Shown: positions 1 through 7,327, counted from the first letter of the stretch. The stretch is 11,065 nt of DNA from Methanosarcinaceae archaeon (GCA_030596385.1 JAUVKD010000004.1:1-11065); one strand, 5' to 3'. Notes: generated from the sequence alone by a model not told the origin. Made by a program: numbers and translations.

Positions 1-728
1 ATTTTGTGAATACCGGAATATACTTGTTCAAACCGAAAATATTCGAGTACATTGAAAATACTCCTATATCAGACAGTGGTGAATATGCAATAACAGATTC
101 CCTTCAGCAGATGATCGATGACGGACCTACAATCACGATGGTACATACGCAATCAAGTTGGCTGGATGCCGTACACTCATGGGATCTGCTAAAAGCAAAT
201 TCCACTTTGCTCGACCAATTTGATGCATTAATAGTAGCAGGCACAATTGAAAAAGGCGCTGTTATTAAAGGCAATGTATCAATTGGAAAGAATACCGTCA
301 TCCGTTCAGGCACTTATATTGTTGGTCCTGTGATAATCGGGGACAATTGTGAGATTGGTCCTGATGTGGTAATATTGCCATCTACTACAATTGGGAACAA
401 TTCTTATATCGGATCATTTTCACAGATCAAAAACAGCATACTAATGAACGATGCAAGGATCGAGGCACATGCCTACATATCAAATTCGGTAATTGGAAAC
501 AACAATAAGATCGGATCGCATTTTATCACTGATGAAAAAGAAAATCTTAAGATCGAAATGATAGGCATACTGCATCATGCTGACAGGCTTGGTACAATTA
601 CAGGGGATGATATTGTAATTGGGCACAGGGTCCTGATAAAAGCAGGAATTCTGATTGGTGCTGCCTGTAATATAGAATCAGATAACGTTATTTACAGAGA
701 ATTGCCTCCGAATTCGGTTGTTATTTAA
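1..728 (+). CDS. GlmU-like nucleotidyltransferase/left-handed beta-helix protein, paralog copy 1 (5' end outside window)
   Basis: The reading frame is open from the left edge, so this is the C-terminal 241 residues of a longer protein. It aligns by eye with the complete GlmU-like protein further downstream from about residue 165 of that protein (NTGIYLF against NAGIYLF), so roughly 160 N-terminal residues are missing. It has the end of the nucleotidyltransferase domain (ITDSLQ, W-L-D then S-W-D) and then hexapeptide repeats of a left-handed beta-helix (for example GPVIIGDNCEIGPDVVI). The His and Tyr of the acetyltransferase site appear in AHAYI, but the following NLRHDG and GRRKLG signatures of the downstream copy are replaced by unrelated residues. 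The GTG at base 6 lies inside a conserved motif and is not a start. It sits 15 bases upstream of glmS and is probably cotranscribed with it. I infer a sugar-phosphate nucleotidyltransferase whose acetyltransferase half is altered or lost. Confidence 0.88.
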   Translation, partial: FVNTGIYLFKPKIFEYIENTPISDSGEYAITDSLQQMIDDGPTITMVHTQSSWLDAVHSWDLLKANSTLLDQFDALIVAGTIEKGAVIKGNVSIGKNTVIRSGTYIVGPVIIGDNCEIGPDVVILPSTTIGNNSYIGSFSQIKNSILMNDARIEAHAYISNSVIGNNNKIGSHFITDEKENLKIEMIGILHHADRLGTITGDDIVIGHRVLIKAGILIGAACNIESDNVIYRELPPNSVVI

Positions 729-743
729 AAAAAGGGATCAAAA

Positions 744-2618
744 ATGTGTGGGATAATCGGATATGTTGGTAAGAAAACCGCAGCACCCATATTGATAGAT
801 TCCCTGAAGAAACTGGAATACCGTGGGTATGATTCGGCAGGTATCTGTGTCCTGAACGATTCACTGCAACTCCAGACTTACAAAACCACAGGCAAGATCG
901 CAGATCTTGAATTAGTACTTCCCCGGAATGTTGGGGGTACGATCGGAATTGGGCACACCAGATGGGCAACACATGGGCAGCCAAATACGGAAAATTCCCA
1001 TCCACATCTATCCGGTGATATCGCGGTAGTACACAATGGTATCATTGAGAATTATCTTGAAATTAAAGAAAAGTTGATCGAATGCGGATATGTGTTCAAA
1101 TCCGAAACCGATACAGAAGTAATTGCACATCTTTTGCATTCACATCTCTACAGCAATAACAGTGGCGTTAACAGCTGTAATAGTGGGAGCCAGTCCAAAA
1201 AGTGTGATCTCATGACTGCTGTTCAGGGAACTTTGCGCGCACTTGAGGGCTCATACGCGATTGCAGTGCTGTGTAGCAGTGAACCTGATGTGATGATCAT
1301 TGCACGAAAGGATAGCCCTCTTGTTGTAGGTATCGGGAACGGAGAGATTTTTGCTGCGTCCGATGTCACTGCATTTTTGAAGAATACAACGAATGTTGTG
1401 TATGTTGATGACAATGAGATCGGATTAATAAGGGGCGGCAATGTCGAGTTTTTTGATACAGACGGCAATAAGGTTATCAAAGAAACCACAACAATCGAAT
1501 GGGATATCGAAGCCGCTGAAAAGGCAGGATATGAACATTTCATGCTAAAAGAGATCCATGAACAGGCAAGTTCTGTATATGATACGTTCGCAGGCAAGAT
1601 ATCCGAACTTGATGGTACTGTCAATCTGGATGAATTGAATCTGTCGGATGAACAGATCCGACACCTGACCCGAATCGAGATCATTGCATGCGGTACCTCC
1701 TGGAATGCCGGATTGCTGGGTAAATATTTGTTCGCACAACTAGCAGATATTCATACTGATGTTGATACGGGTTCTGAGTTCAGATACGGATATCCGGTTA
1801 TGTGCGGCGAGGTCCTGACAATTGCAATCACACAATCAGGTGAGACCGCGGATACTCTTGCGGCAGTGAGGAGTGCAAAATCATACGGATGTCGTGCAAT
1901 TGCAATCACAAATGTGGTTGGAAGCACGATCACACGTGAGATTGACAGTGTTTTGTATACACGCGCGGGTCCCGAGATAGGGGTTGCAGCTACAAAATCC
2001 TTTACGGCTCAGTTGATCACACTTTACATGCTTGCTCTTCATTTTGGAAGAGTCCGGGGCAAGATTAGTGCAGAGGATTCAAAGAATCTTCTTGTTGCAC
2101 TCAAAAATATCCCTGCTGATATCCAGAAGATATTGAACAAAAAAAGTATCATACAGAAGTGTGCCAGGCAGTTTGCCAATTCCAGTGATTATTTCTTTAT
2201 CGGGCGGCACCTGAATTACCCGATCGCACTTGAAGGTGCCCTTAAACTCAAAGAGATATCCTATATCCATGCCGAAGGGTATGCTGCAGGAGAACTAAAA
2301 CACGGACCTCTTGCACTGCTTATAAACAAGACGCCTGTTGTTGCAATTGCTACGAAAGGGCATACATACGATAAGATACTAAGCAATATCAAGGAAGTTA
2401 AGGCGCGAGATGCTGTTGTGATCGCCGTGGCTGATGAGGATGATACTGAGATCGAGAAATACGTGGATGTCGTGTTGAGAGTACCGAGATCGCATGTTTT
2501 GCTTTCCCCGATCCTATCTTCCGTTGTCCTGCAACTGCTTGCATATTATACGGCGCTTGAGCGCGGATGTTCGATCGATAAGCCGCGTAATCTTGCAAAG
2601 AGTGTGACTGTGGAATGA
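744..2618 (+). CDS. glmS: Glutamine--fructose-6-phosphate aminotransferase (isomerizing), GlmS
   Basis: Makes glucosamine-6-phosphate from fructose-6-phosphate and glutamine, the first committed step to UDP-GlcNAc. The protein has 624 residues; the family is usually near 610. It starts M-C-G-I-I-G, so Cys2 becomes the N-terminal nucleophile of the class II glutaminase domain (about 2-230), with R73-W74, N98-G99 and D123 also in place. Two SIS sugar-isomerase domains follow: the first with CGTS at 316-319 and QSGET at 364-368, the second with YPIALEGALKLKE from 492. E504, H520 and K619 match the catalytic Glu, His and Lys of the isomerase half. The C-terminus PRNLAKSVTVE is the family hallmark. 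A Ser/Asn-rich stretch at about 136-154 looks like an insertion of about 14 residues in the glutaminase domain. A weak ribosome binding site (GGGATC, 734-739) precedes the ATG. It lies between the two GlmU-like genes. Confidence 0.98.
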   Translation: MCGIIGYVGKKTAAPILIDSLKKLEYRGYDSAGICVLNDSLQLQTYKTTGKIADLELVLPRNVGGTIGIGHTRWATHGQPNTENSHPHLSGDIAVVHNGIIENYLEIKEKLIECGYVFKSETDTEVIAHLLHSHLYSNNSGVNSCNSGSQSKKCDLMTAVQGTLRALEGSYAIAVLCSSEPDVMIIARKDSPLVVGIGNGEIFAASDVTAFLKNTTNVVYVDDNEIGLIRGGNVEFFDTDGNKVIKETTTIEWDIEAAEKAGYEHFMLKEIHEQASSVYDTFAGKISELDGTVNLDELNLSDEQIRHLTRIEIIACGTSWNAGLLGKYLFAQLADIHTDVDTGSEFRYGYPVMCGEVLTIAITQSGETADTLAAVRSAKSYGCRAIAITNVVGSTITREIDSVLYTRAGPEIGVAATKSFTAQLITLYMLALHFGRVRGKISAEDSKNLLVALKNIPADIQKILNKKSIIQKCARQFANSSDYFFIGRHLNYPIALEGALKLKEISYIHAEGYAAGELKHGPLALLINKTPVVAIATKGHTYDKILSNIKEVKARDAVVIAVADEDDTEIEKYVDVVLRVPRSHVLLSPILSSVVLQLLAYYTALERGCSIDKPRNLAKSVTVE

Positions 2619-2648
2619 TATTACAGCGATCATAAAGTTCTAAAATAT

Positions 2649-2653
2649 GGAGA
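2649..2653 (+). promoter_or_regulatory. Ribosome binding site that decides the glmM start
   Basis: GGAGA lies 5 bases before the ATG at 2659 and overlaps the alternative in-frame ATG at 2647. It therefore supports initiation at 2659, which also gives the N-terminus [11 protein letters not shown] expected for the family. Confidence 0.75.
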
Positions 2654-2658
2654 TTTTT

Positions 2659-3996
2659 ATGAAATTATTCGGTTCATCAGGGATTCGGGGAATTACAAAC
2701 AAAGAGGTGACTGTTGACCTTGCATTAAAGGTCGGGCTTGCACTTGGGGGTACAAAGAAAAGTGCTGTTATCGGCAGGGATCCCCGCATTGCAGGTGAGA
2801 TGATTGAGCATGCGCTAATATCTGGTATGGTTTCAGCAGGATGCGATGTTATGCGTATTGGCCTTGTTACGACCCCTACGCTTGCACATGCTGCGCGAAA
2901 CTTTGATTGCGGTGTGATGGTTACAGCATCCCACAATCCTTCGGAGTATGTGGGTATCAAGTTATGGAATCCTGACGGGATGGCGTTTGATTCGACGCAG
3001 CAGGAAGAGATAGAGGAAGCGATAGCGTTAGCAAGAAATTTAAATCATGTTGAATGGAACCGCATTGGAAGTATTACCACAGGTAACAATGCTGTGCGTG
3101 AACATTTAGAGATGATCCTGCACAATGTTAAACAGGTAAAGGTAATGGTGGATATGAAGGTAAAACCTGCGTCCCTGCGTGTTGTTCTCGACTGCGGCTG
3201 CGGTGCCGGTGGAACTATTACCCCATACCTTCTGCGTGAGATGGGGTGTGATGTCATAACACTCAATGCGCAGCCAGATGGTTATTTTCCTGCACGTAAC
3301 CCCGAACCCAATGATGCGAATCTCGGGTTGCTGAAAAGGGCGGTAAAGGAATTTGACGCAGATCTTGGTATTGCACAGGATGGAGATGCTGACAGGATGA
3401 TGGCTGTGGATGAGAACGGCGTTTTTGTCACCGGGGATGAGATGCTTGCCATCTTTGCCGGATACGAATGCAAAGCCGGCGGGACGCTGGTTGTGCCTGT
3501 TGATACATCCATGACAGTTGATGACGCGCTGCCGGATTCCAGTGTTATCAGGACAAGGGTTGGTGATGTGTATGTCGCCGAGGAGATTAAACGAACAGGG
3601 GCTGATTTTGGAGGTGAGCCTTCTGGTAGCTGGATATTCCCTCGGATTTCATACTGCCCGGATGGAATATATGCCGCAGCACGGCTTATTGGGATCGTAC
3701 AGGATACCGGACTAAGTGAACTCAGGAAAAGGCTGCCGCAATATCCAACAAAACGCGGTACTGTTGTTTGTGATAATGAAAAAAAAGGGCATGTGATGAA
3801 TGTGGTAAGGTCAGAACTGGAAACATTTGGCACGATCACTGATATTGATGGCGTGCGCGTTGAGATGGATGAGGGATGGTTACTTGTGCGCCCATCGGGA
3901 ACTGAGCCCAAAATACGCATAACTGCGGAGGCAAGAACCTGTGTGGATGAGTTATATTATGTAGGCGAAGAAATTGTAAAGGAGGCTCTCGTATGA
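2659..3996 (+). CDS. glmM: Phosphoglucosamine mutase, GlmM (archaeal type)
   Basis: Interconverts glucosamine-6-phosphate and glucosamine-1-phosphate, the step between GlmS and GlmU. From the ATG at 2659 the protein has 445 residues, normal for alpha-D-phosphohexomutases. The expected motifs are in order: the active-site phosphoserine loop TASHNP with S91, the metal loop D241-G-D-A-D-R246, the sugar-recognition loop GEPSGS at 319-324, and the phosphate-binding loop [10 protein letters not shown] at 411-420. An ATG at 2647 would add four residues, but it overlaps the ribosome binding site and the extra residues are not family-like. The stop overlaps the start of the next gene in the ATGA arrangement (3993-3996), so translation of the two is probably coupled. 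Neighbouring glmS and the GlmU-like gene make GlmM a better call than phosphomannomutase, although archaeal members of this family can act on more than one sugar. Confidence 0.95.
   Translation: MKLFGSSGIRGITNKEVTVDLALKVGLALGGTKKSAVIGRDPRIAGEMIEHALISGMVSAGCDVMRIGLVTTPTLAHAARNFDCGVMVTASHNPSEYVGIKLWNPDGMAFDSTQQEEIEEAIALARNLNHVEWNRIGSITTGNNAVREHLEMILHNVKQVKVMVDMKVKPASLRVVLDCGCGAGGTITPYLLREMGCDVITLNAQPDGYFPARNPEPNDANLGLLKRAVKEFDADLGIAQDGDADRMMAVDENGVFVTGDEMLAIFAGYECKAGGTLVVPVDTSMTVDDALPDSSVIRTRVGDVYVAEEIKRTGADFGGEPSGSWIFPRISYCPDGIYAAARLIGIVQDTGLSELRKRLPQYPTKRGTVVCDNEKKGHVMNVVRSELETFGTITDIDGVRVEMDEGWLLVRPSGTEPKIRITAEARTCVDELYYVGEEIVKEALV
3978..3984 (+). promoter_or_regulatory. Strong ribosome binding site of the complete GlmU-like gene
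   Basis: AAAGGAGG lies 8 bases before the ATG at 3993, inside the last codons of glmM. It fixes the start and suggests efficient initiation in addition to coupling through the ATGA overlap. Confidence 0.85.
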
Positions 3997-5189
3997 AAGC
4001 AGTGATACTTGTTGCAGGCGAAGGGACACGAATGCGTCCTTTGACGACCACGCGCCCAAAGGTAATGCTTCCGATTGCCAGCAAGCCGATACTTGAACAT
4101 ATTGTGGACGCTGCTGTGGATGCCGGTATTGATGAGTTTGTTTTCATTACAGGATATTTTGAGGATTCAATAAAAGATCACTTCAAAGACGGGAAAAAAT
4201 GGGCAGGAGATATAAAAATTGAGTATGTACATCAGGCACAGTTGCGCGGAACAGCAGATGCTATCGGCTGCGCGCGTGATCATGTGGATGGACGTTTTGT
4301 TGTGTTGAATGGTGATGTGCTGGTCAGTTCCGATTATCTCAAGAACCTCATCTTAAGAGACGAGGATGTGGTACTTACTGTGAAGGAAGTTGAGAATCCA
4401 TCGGATTTCGGGGTCATCGAAGGCGAAGGCGGGAAAGTTATAAAGATAATAGAAAAGCCGGAAGTTCCACAAACTAATCTTGCCAATGCCGGAATCTATC
4501 TTTTCACAGATTCGATATTTGAGTTCATAGACAAAACAACATTGTCAAAGAGGGGAGAGCTGGAGATAACAGATTCCCTGCAAATGTTGATAGATAGTGG
4601 TGCAGATGTGGGCTACGAGATCCTTGAACATGATTGGATCGATGTTGGACGACCGTGGGATATGCTGGATGCGAATGAACTCTTGCTTCAGGATATAAAA
4701 GCAGATTGTAAGGGATTAGTGGAGCCGAATGCGACACTGATAGGCGAAGTTGTTGTCGGGGAGGGAACACTCATTCGTAATGGTGCTTATATTATAGGTC
4801 CTGTTGTGATTGGAAATGATTGCGACATCGGTCCTAATTGTTTCATCCGTCCGTCAACTTCGATCGGGAACGGGGTACGCATAGGAAATGCGGTTGAGGT
4901 CAAAAACAGTATTGTTATGGATAATACCAATATTGGTCACTTGAGTTATATTGGTGACAGCATTATCGGTCAGGGGTGCAATTTAGGTGCCGGTACGAAG
5001 GTTGCGAACCTCCGGCATGACGGGAAGAACATAAGAGTCACGTTGGAGTATAAGTTCCTGGACTCCGGGCGCCGTAAACTTGGGGTTATCATGGGCGACG
5101 GCGTGCATACTGCGATCAATACCAGTATAAATGTCGGGACTGTGATAAAGAGTGGCGGTTTCACAAAACCCGGGGAAGTTGTTAGATAG
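3993..5189 (+). CDS. glmU: Bifunctional glucosamine-1-phosphate N-acetyltransferase / UDP-GlcNAc pyrophosphorylase, archaeal GlmU type
   Basis: Expected to acetylate glucosamine-1-phosphate and then transfer UMP from UTP to give UDP-GlcNAc. The protein has 398 residues, close to known archaeal sugar-1-phosphate nucleotidylyltransferase/acetyltransferases of about 400. The N-terminal domain (about 1-235) carries the nucleotide-binding signature GEGTRMRPL at 9-17 with RPKVMLP at 21-27, NGD at 106-108, and [10 protein letters not shown] at 214-223. The C-terminal left-handed beta-helix (about 240-398) has hexapeptide repeats. Its acetyltransferase site shows H316, Y319, N339 and K345, with NLRHDG at 339-344 and GRRKLG at 359-364, which match the catalytic set described for the Sulfolobus enzyme as I recall it. 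The gene ends in TAG, with an in-frame TAA four sense codons later (5202-5204). It is the last gene of the cluster. Confidence 0.93.
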   Translation: MKAVILVAGEGTRMRPLTTTRPKVMLPIASKPILEHIVDAAVDAGIDEFVFITGYFEDSIKDHFKDGKKWAGDIKIEYVHQAQLRGTADAIGCARDHVDGRFVVLNGDVLVSSDYLKNLILRDEDVVLTVKEVENPSDFGVIEGEGGKVIKIIEKPEVPQTNLANAGIYLFTDSIFEFIDKTTLSKRGELEITDSLQMLIDSGADVGYEILEHDWIDVGRPWDMLDANELLLQDIKADCKGLVEPNATLIGEVVVGEGTLIRNGAYIIGPVVIGNDCDIGPNCFIRPSTSIGNGVRIGNAVEVKNSIVMDNTNIGHLSYIGDSIIGQGCNLGAGTKVANLRHDGKNIRVTLEYKFLDSGRRKLGVIMGDGVHTAINTSINVGTVIKSGGFTKPGEVVR

Positions 5190-5272
5190 TCATGTTGTCA
5201 ATAATCTCCCCGCCGCACAGGGAACAGCTTTAATTTATACTCCGTGATGTATGTTCGTTCTCACATATTGAA

Positions 5273-5291
5273 AACTGATCAGTTCATGAAC
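5273..5291. promoter_or_regulatory. Two overlapping perfect palindromes upstream of a TATA box: candidate operator
   Basis: AACTGATCAGTT (5273-5284) and GTTCATGAAC (5282-5291) are each perfect palindromes and share the bases GTT. They end a few bases before the TATA-like box at 5295-5302, where a regulator would compete with or assist TBP/TFB. No regulator gene is visible in the window, so the function is inferred from position and symmetry only. Confidence 0.45.
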
Positions 5292-5294
5292 ATA

Positions 5295-5302
5295 AGTATA
5301 TA
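5295..5302 (+). promoter_or_regulatory. Probable TATA box for the membrane protein gene
   Basis: AGTATATA lies about 54 bases before the ATG at 5356. Transcription would start near 5325 and leave a leader of about 30 bases that contains the AGGAGA ribosome binding site at 5340-5345, 10 bases from the ATG. A second, weaker TATA-like stretch (TTTATAC, 5234-5240) lies farther upstream. Confidence 0.55.
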
Positions 5303-5355
5303 CCATGAATAACATACAAAAATAAATCACATCCGCAATAGGAGATACATTTTAT

Positions 5356-6264
5356 ATGCAACAGGACATTGGAACGATAATAAGCAAGGGATTTACTACC
5401 TGGACGCGCAATCTTAACATTAGTCTGCCGATTATATTAAATTTCGGAATCAGTGTTTTATTGATTATGGTAACCTTCGTTGCTTTTGTGGTTTTTTTTG
5501 TTATGCCGAAATTTCCAGCTATGGACCTTGATCCTGCAAACATTTTGCCTGAACATATGATTGGTATATTGTCGTCCGTTGTTGTTGACAATATAATAAT
5601 AATCATTGCAGGATTTATTGTGATTATGGTTTTAATTACGTTTATTGAATCATACTTTCTAGCAGGTGCGATTGGCATGGCAAAAATTGCTATGAAAACA
5701 GGGGATACACATCTTAGCGACATGTATCTCTACGGGAATAAAAATGCTGTGAACCTATTCTGGACAAATATACTGATTATGTTGATTATATTTGCAGGGA
5801 TTATATTTGTCGTGCCCGGAGTACTTGTAATGGGAAACCTCAATGAAATTTTATCAAATCCTGATGAAACAGCAGGAAGTTTAATCCTGTTTTTAATAGG
5901 TTTTTTGGTATGGATATTTTATATTATGATTGTAACTATAATCCTATCGATTGTCAAGTTTGCTCTTGTTGTGGAAAATCTTGATCCGATAAGTGCACTG
6001 GAAACAGGATATAAGTTTTTTATGAACAATAAATTAGATGTTTTACTCATGTGGTTGATATTGATCGCAATATCATTATTTTTTAGTATCATTTCCGAAA
6101 GCATAAGTTCGGTGCCTGTACTCTCTACACTCTGGACATTTATCAATGTTGTACTCTCAATTGTAATTATTCCAACCCTCACAATTGTCTGGTGGACACG
6201 CCTATACCTGATAAGAACTGGTAGAAAAATATATGATACGGCTGAAATGTATGATGATTATTAA
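5356..6264 (+). CDS. Six-helix integral membrane protein of unknown function
   Basis: I do not recognise a specific function. The 302-residue protein begins with a short hydrophilic stretch holding Gly, Trp and Arg (GFTTWTRNL), with no cleavable signal peptide evident. Hydrophobic segments lie at about 22-50, 70-110, 134-160, 174-206, 227-247 and 257-281, followed by a charged tail ending in acidic residues. The motif ALETGYKFFMNNKLDV (214-229), between the fourth and fifth segments, and the overall layout resemble archaeal DUF7847-like or glycerophosphodiesterase-membrane-domain-like proteins, in which a Gly-x-x-x-Phe amphipathic repeat occurs. That family link is from memory and tentative. 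The start is well supported by AGGAGA at 5340-5345. The gene has its own promoter, stands apart from the glm cluster, and is followed at once by a T-rich tract. Confidence 0.85.
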   Translation: MQQDIGTIISKGFTTWTRNLNISLPIILNFGISVLLIMVTFVAFVVFFVMPKFPAMDLDPANILPEHMIGILSSVVVDNIIIIIAGFIVIMVLITFIESYFLAGAIGMAKIAMKTGDTHLSDMYLYGNKNAVNLFWTNILIMLIIFAGIIFVVPGVLVMGNLNEILSNPDETAGSLILFLIGFLVWIFYIMIVTIILSIVKFALVVENLDPISALETGYKFFMNNKLDVLLMWLILIAISLFFSIISESISSVPVLSTLWTFINVVLSIVIIPTLTIVWWTRLYLIRTGRKIYDTAEMYDDY

Positions 6265-6290
6265 TTTTTTGTATTTGTTTAGCGATTTTT
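6265..6290 (+). terminator. T-rich tract after the membrane protein gene: probable archaeal terminator
   Basis: Directly after the TAA there are three clustered T-runs (TTTTTT, TTTGTTT, ATTTTT) with no strong stem. Archaeal termination commonly uses such U-rich stretches. The tract overlaps the 22-base repeat at 6272-6293. Confidence 0.5.
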
Positions 6291-6293
6291 GAC
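6272..6293. repeat. 22-base dispersed repeat, copy 1
   Basis: This stretch matches 11044-11065 at 20 of 22 bases, including the exact core CGATTTTTGAC. Both copies have the same orientation and lie downstream of a + strand gene. Read on the - strand, both encode Ser-Lys-Ile-x-Lys-x-Ile in an open frame. Confidence 0.6.
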
Positions 6294-6368
6294 GCCGAAG
6301 TAATCCTATGGAGGTTTCGCATTCCCAAATCACTGGCGTGAACGATGACGTTTTCGGGGTATTTCAAC

Positions 6369-6376
6369 TTATATAA
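6369..6376 (+). promoter_or_regulatory. TATA-like box in the gene-free region
   Basis: TTATATAA resembles an archaeal TATA box. Because it is a perfect palindrome it could act in either direction. On the + strand it would place a transcript start near 6400 with no credible reading frame after it. Confidence 0.3.
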
Positions 6377-6477
6377 CAAATGTGGGCAACGTAGCATAGC
6401 GTTTTTACGCACCAATGTTGTTAAAAATGTTACGTTTTGTTCGACCGATATGTATGTGAATATTATATTATGTCTGG

Positions 6478-6499
6478 AATCACCGCCTGCGGCGGTATT
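6478..6499. other. GC-rich hairpin in AT-rich surroundings
   Basis: ACCGCC-TGC-GGCGGT (6482-6496) is a perfect six-pair stem with a three-base loop. AAT (6478-6480) and ATT (6497-6499) extend it by three pairs across one unpaired C. It is not followed by a T-run, so it is more likely an RNA structural element or repeat than a terminator. Confidence 0.5.
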
Positions 6500-6554
6500 G
6501 CTGCGCGTGATATTGCAGTATGGGTTGTGCATCGGGATTTTATCGAAACCATCT

Positions 6555-6582
6555 ATACAAATACAATTATACAAATACAATT
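6555..6582. repeat. Perfect 14-base tandem duplication
   Basis: ATACAAATACAATT occurs twice without a gap (6555-6568 and 6569-6582) and runs into T7 at 6581-6587. The preceding CATCTATACA (6550-6559) recurs at 6602-6611. This looks like slippage in non-coding sequence. Confidence 0.85.
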
Positions 6583-6689
6583 TTTTTAATTTGTAACAAT
6601 TCATCTATACATAAACGCCATGGTTAGATGTAATATTCTTAAAATCGATGGATAGTAATTCAGTATTAAAAACGAATAAATGTTATAAC

Positions 6690-6713
6690 CCGTATACAAA
6701 TATGCGGATTTTT
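6690..6713 (+). terminator. Stem-loop followed by T5: possible terminator
   Basis: CCGTATA (6690-6696) pairs with TATGCGG (6701-6707), with one G-T wobble and a CAAA loop. ATTTTT follows at 6708-6713. On the + strand this resembles an intrinsic terminator, yet no + strand gene precedes it within 400 bases, so it may end a small RNA or readthrough from the membrane protein gene. Confidence 0.4.
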
Positions 6714-6754
6714 GCAATCGGTTCCTGAACAAATCAATCATCTGTTTTTTTTGT

Positions 6755-7216
6755 TTATATCCTCAAGCGCCCCTGTTCATCAATTTCCCCACAGGCGATC
6801 CGTGTTGATGATATCGGCATTTTATCATCTGCCATTACGTATTCAATATTAATGATCTTAATAGGGCTGCGCCCATCCTGCTCTCTCAACTCATTTATTA
6901 TAAGAGCAACCGGAAATGTTTCAGGTGATACCACTATGTAATCAAAATCATCGGTAAGGGTCGTACCATATGGGTCTGTCAGTTCCACGACAAGGTACTG
7001 TTTATCCGAAAAACCAAGACTTTCGATATAATACAAAATTTTCTTTTTGCGTACCTGATAATCACCCACATCACGACTGCGCTGCCGTGCCATTTTGTTA
7101 GAGGTAAGCCCTATATAAACCTCTCCGCCGGCTGCCAGTTCGAAGGCTTTTTTGATAAGGACTTTGTGACCTTCATGAAGATATTCGAAAGTTCCACCTA
7201 CTGCGACTTTTATCAT
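6755..7216 (-). CDS. coaD: Archaeal phosphopantetheine adenylyltransferase
   Basis: Transfers AMP from ATP to 4'-phosphopantetheine to give dephospho-CoA, the penultimate step of coenzyme A synthesis in the cytosol. From the chosen start the protein has 153 residues, typical of the archaeal family. It opens MIKVAVGGTFEYLHEGH. T9 and the HxGH motif (H14 to H17) are the nucleotidyltransferase signature, TSNKMA follows at 38-43, and the second signature ISSTRI is at 135-140. The frame stays open upstream to an ATG at 7303, but those 29 residues are not family-like. No clear ribosome binding site precedes 7216, and a short GTGA lies before 7303, so the start is chosen by homology. The gene ends in TAA and diverges from radA across 193 bases. 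Confidence 0.93.
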   Translation of the reverse strand: MIKVAVGGTFEYLHEGHKVLIKKAFELAAGGEVYIGLTSNKMARQRSRDVGDYQVRKKKILYYIESLGFSDKQYLVVELTDPYGTTLTDDFDYIVVSPETFPVALIINELREQDGRSPIKIINIEYVMADDKMPISSTRIACGEIDEQGRLRI

Positions 7217-7327
7217 GATTGGAAATGGGAGCCAAGTAAAATAAGTGTTTTGTTGCCCGGTGTTATCCTGTAAATATGAGTTCATCAGCATCGGACGACA
7301 CATAATACTTTCACATTGCTTGCCTCA

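Larger units (their letters stand above)
6265..6754. other. 490-base region without a convincing protein gene
   Basis: Open frames exist on both strands (up to 141 codons on the - strand and 83 on the + strand). They lack ribosome binding sites, and their translations show no recognisable domain. The region instead holds a T-rich terminator, one copy of a 22-base repeat, a TATA-like box (TTATATAA, 6369-6376), a GC-rich hairpin, a 14-base tandem duplication with a T7 run, and a stem followed by T5. Bases 6293-6360 are clearly richer in G+C than the surroundings and may belong to a structured RNA or to the relic of a repeated element. Confidence 0.6.

Noticed and set aside
3282..3920. 212-codon open frame on the - strand opposite glmM
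   Set aside because: Ser/Pro/Thr-rich antisense shadow of a fully conserved gene, with no initiation signal.
5171..5212. Possible stem across the stop codon of the complete glmU-like gene (GGGGA with TCCCC and partly paired flanks)
   Set aside because: It needs two A-C mismatches and wobble pairs, has a 14-base loop and no following T-run, so it is not convincing as a terminator.
6345..6596. 83-codon open frame on the + strand
   Set aside because: No ribosome binding site, composition unlike a protein from this genome, and the tandem duplication forms its end.
6179..6604. 141-codon open frame on the - strand across the gene-free region
   Set aside because: It overlaps the 3' end of the membrane protein gene by about 85 bases, has no ribosome binding site and no recognisable domain, and runs through the hairpin and tandem duplication. 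A relic of a repeated gene around its Ser-Ala-Ser-Lys-Ile-Ala-Lys part cannot be excluded and is noted with the 22-base repeat.
6745..6752. T8 run just after the coaD stop as its terminator
   Set aside because: coaD is on the - strand, where this run is A8, so it cannot be the U-tract of the coaD transcript.
7217..7303. N-terminal extension of coaD by 29 residues
   Set aside because: The residues are not family-like. It is kept as a possible but less likely start because neither ATG has a strong ribosome binding site.
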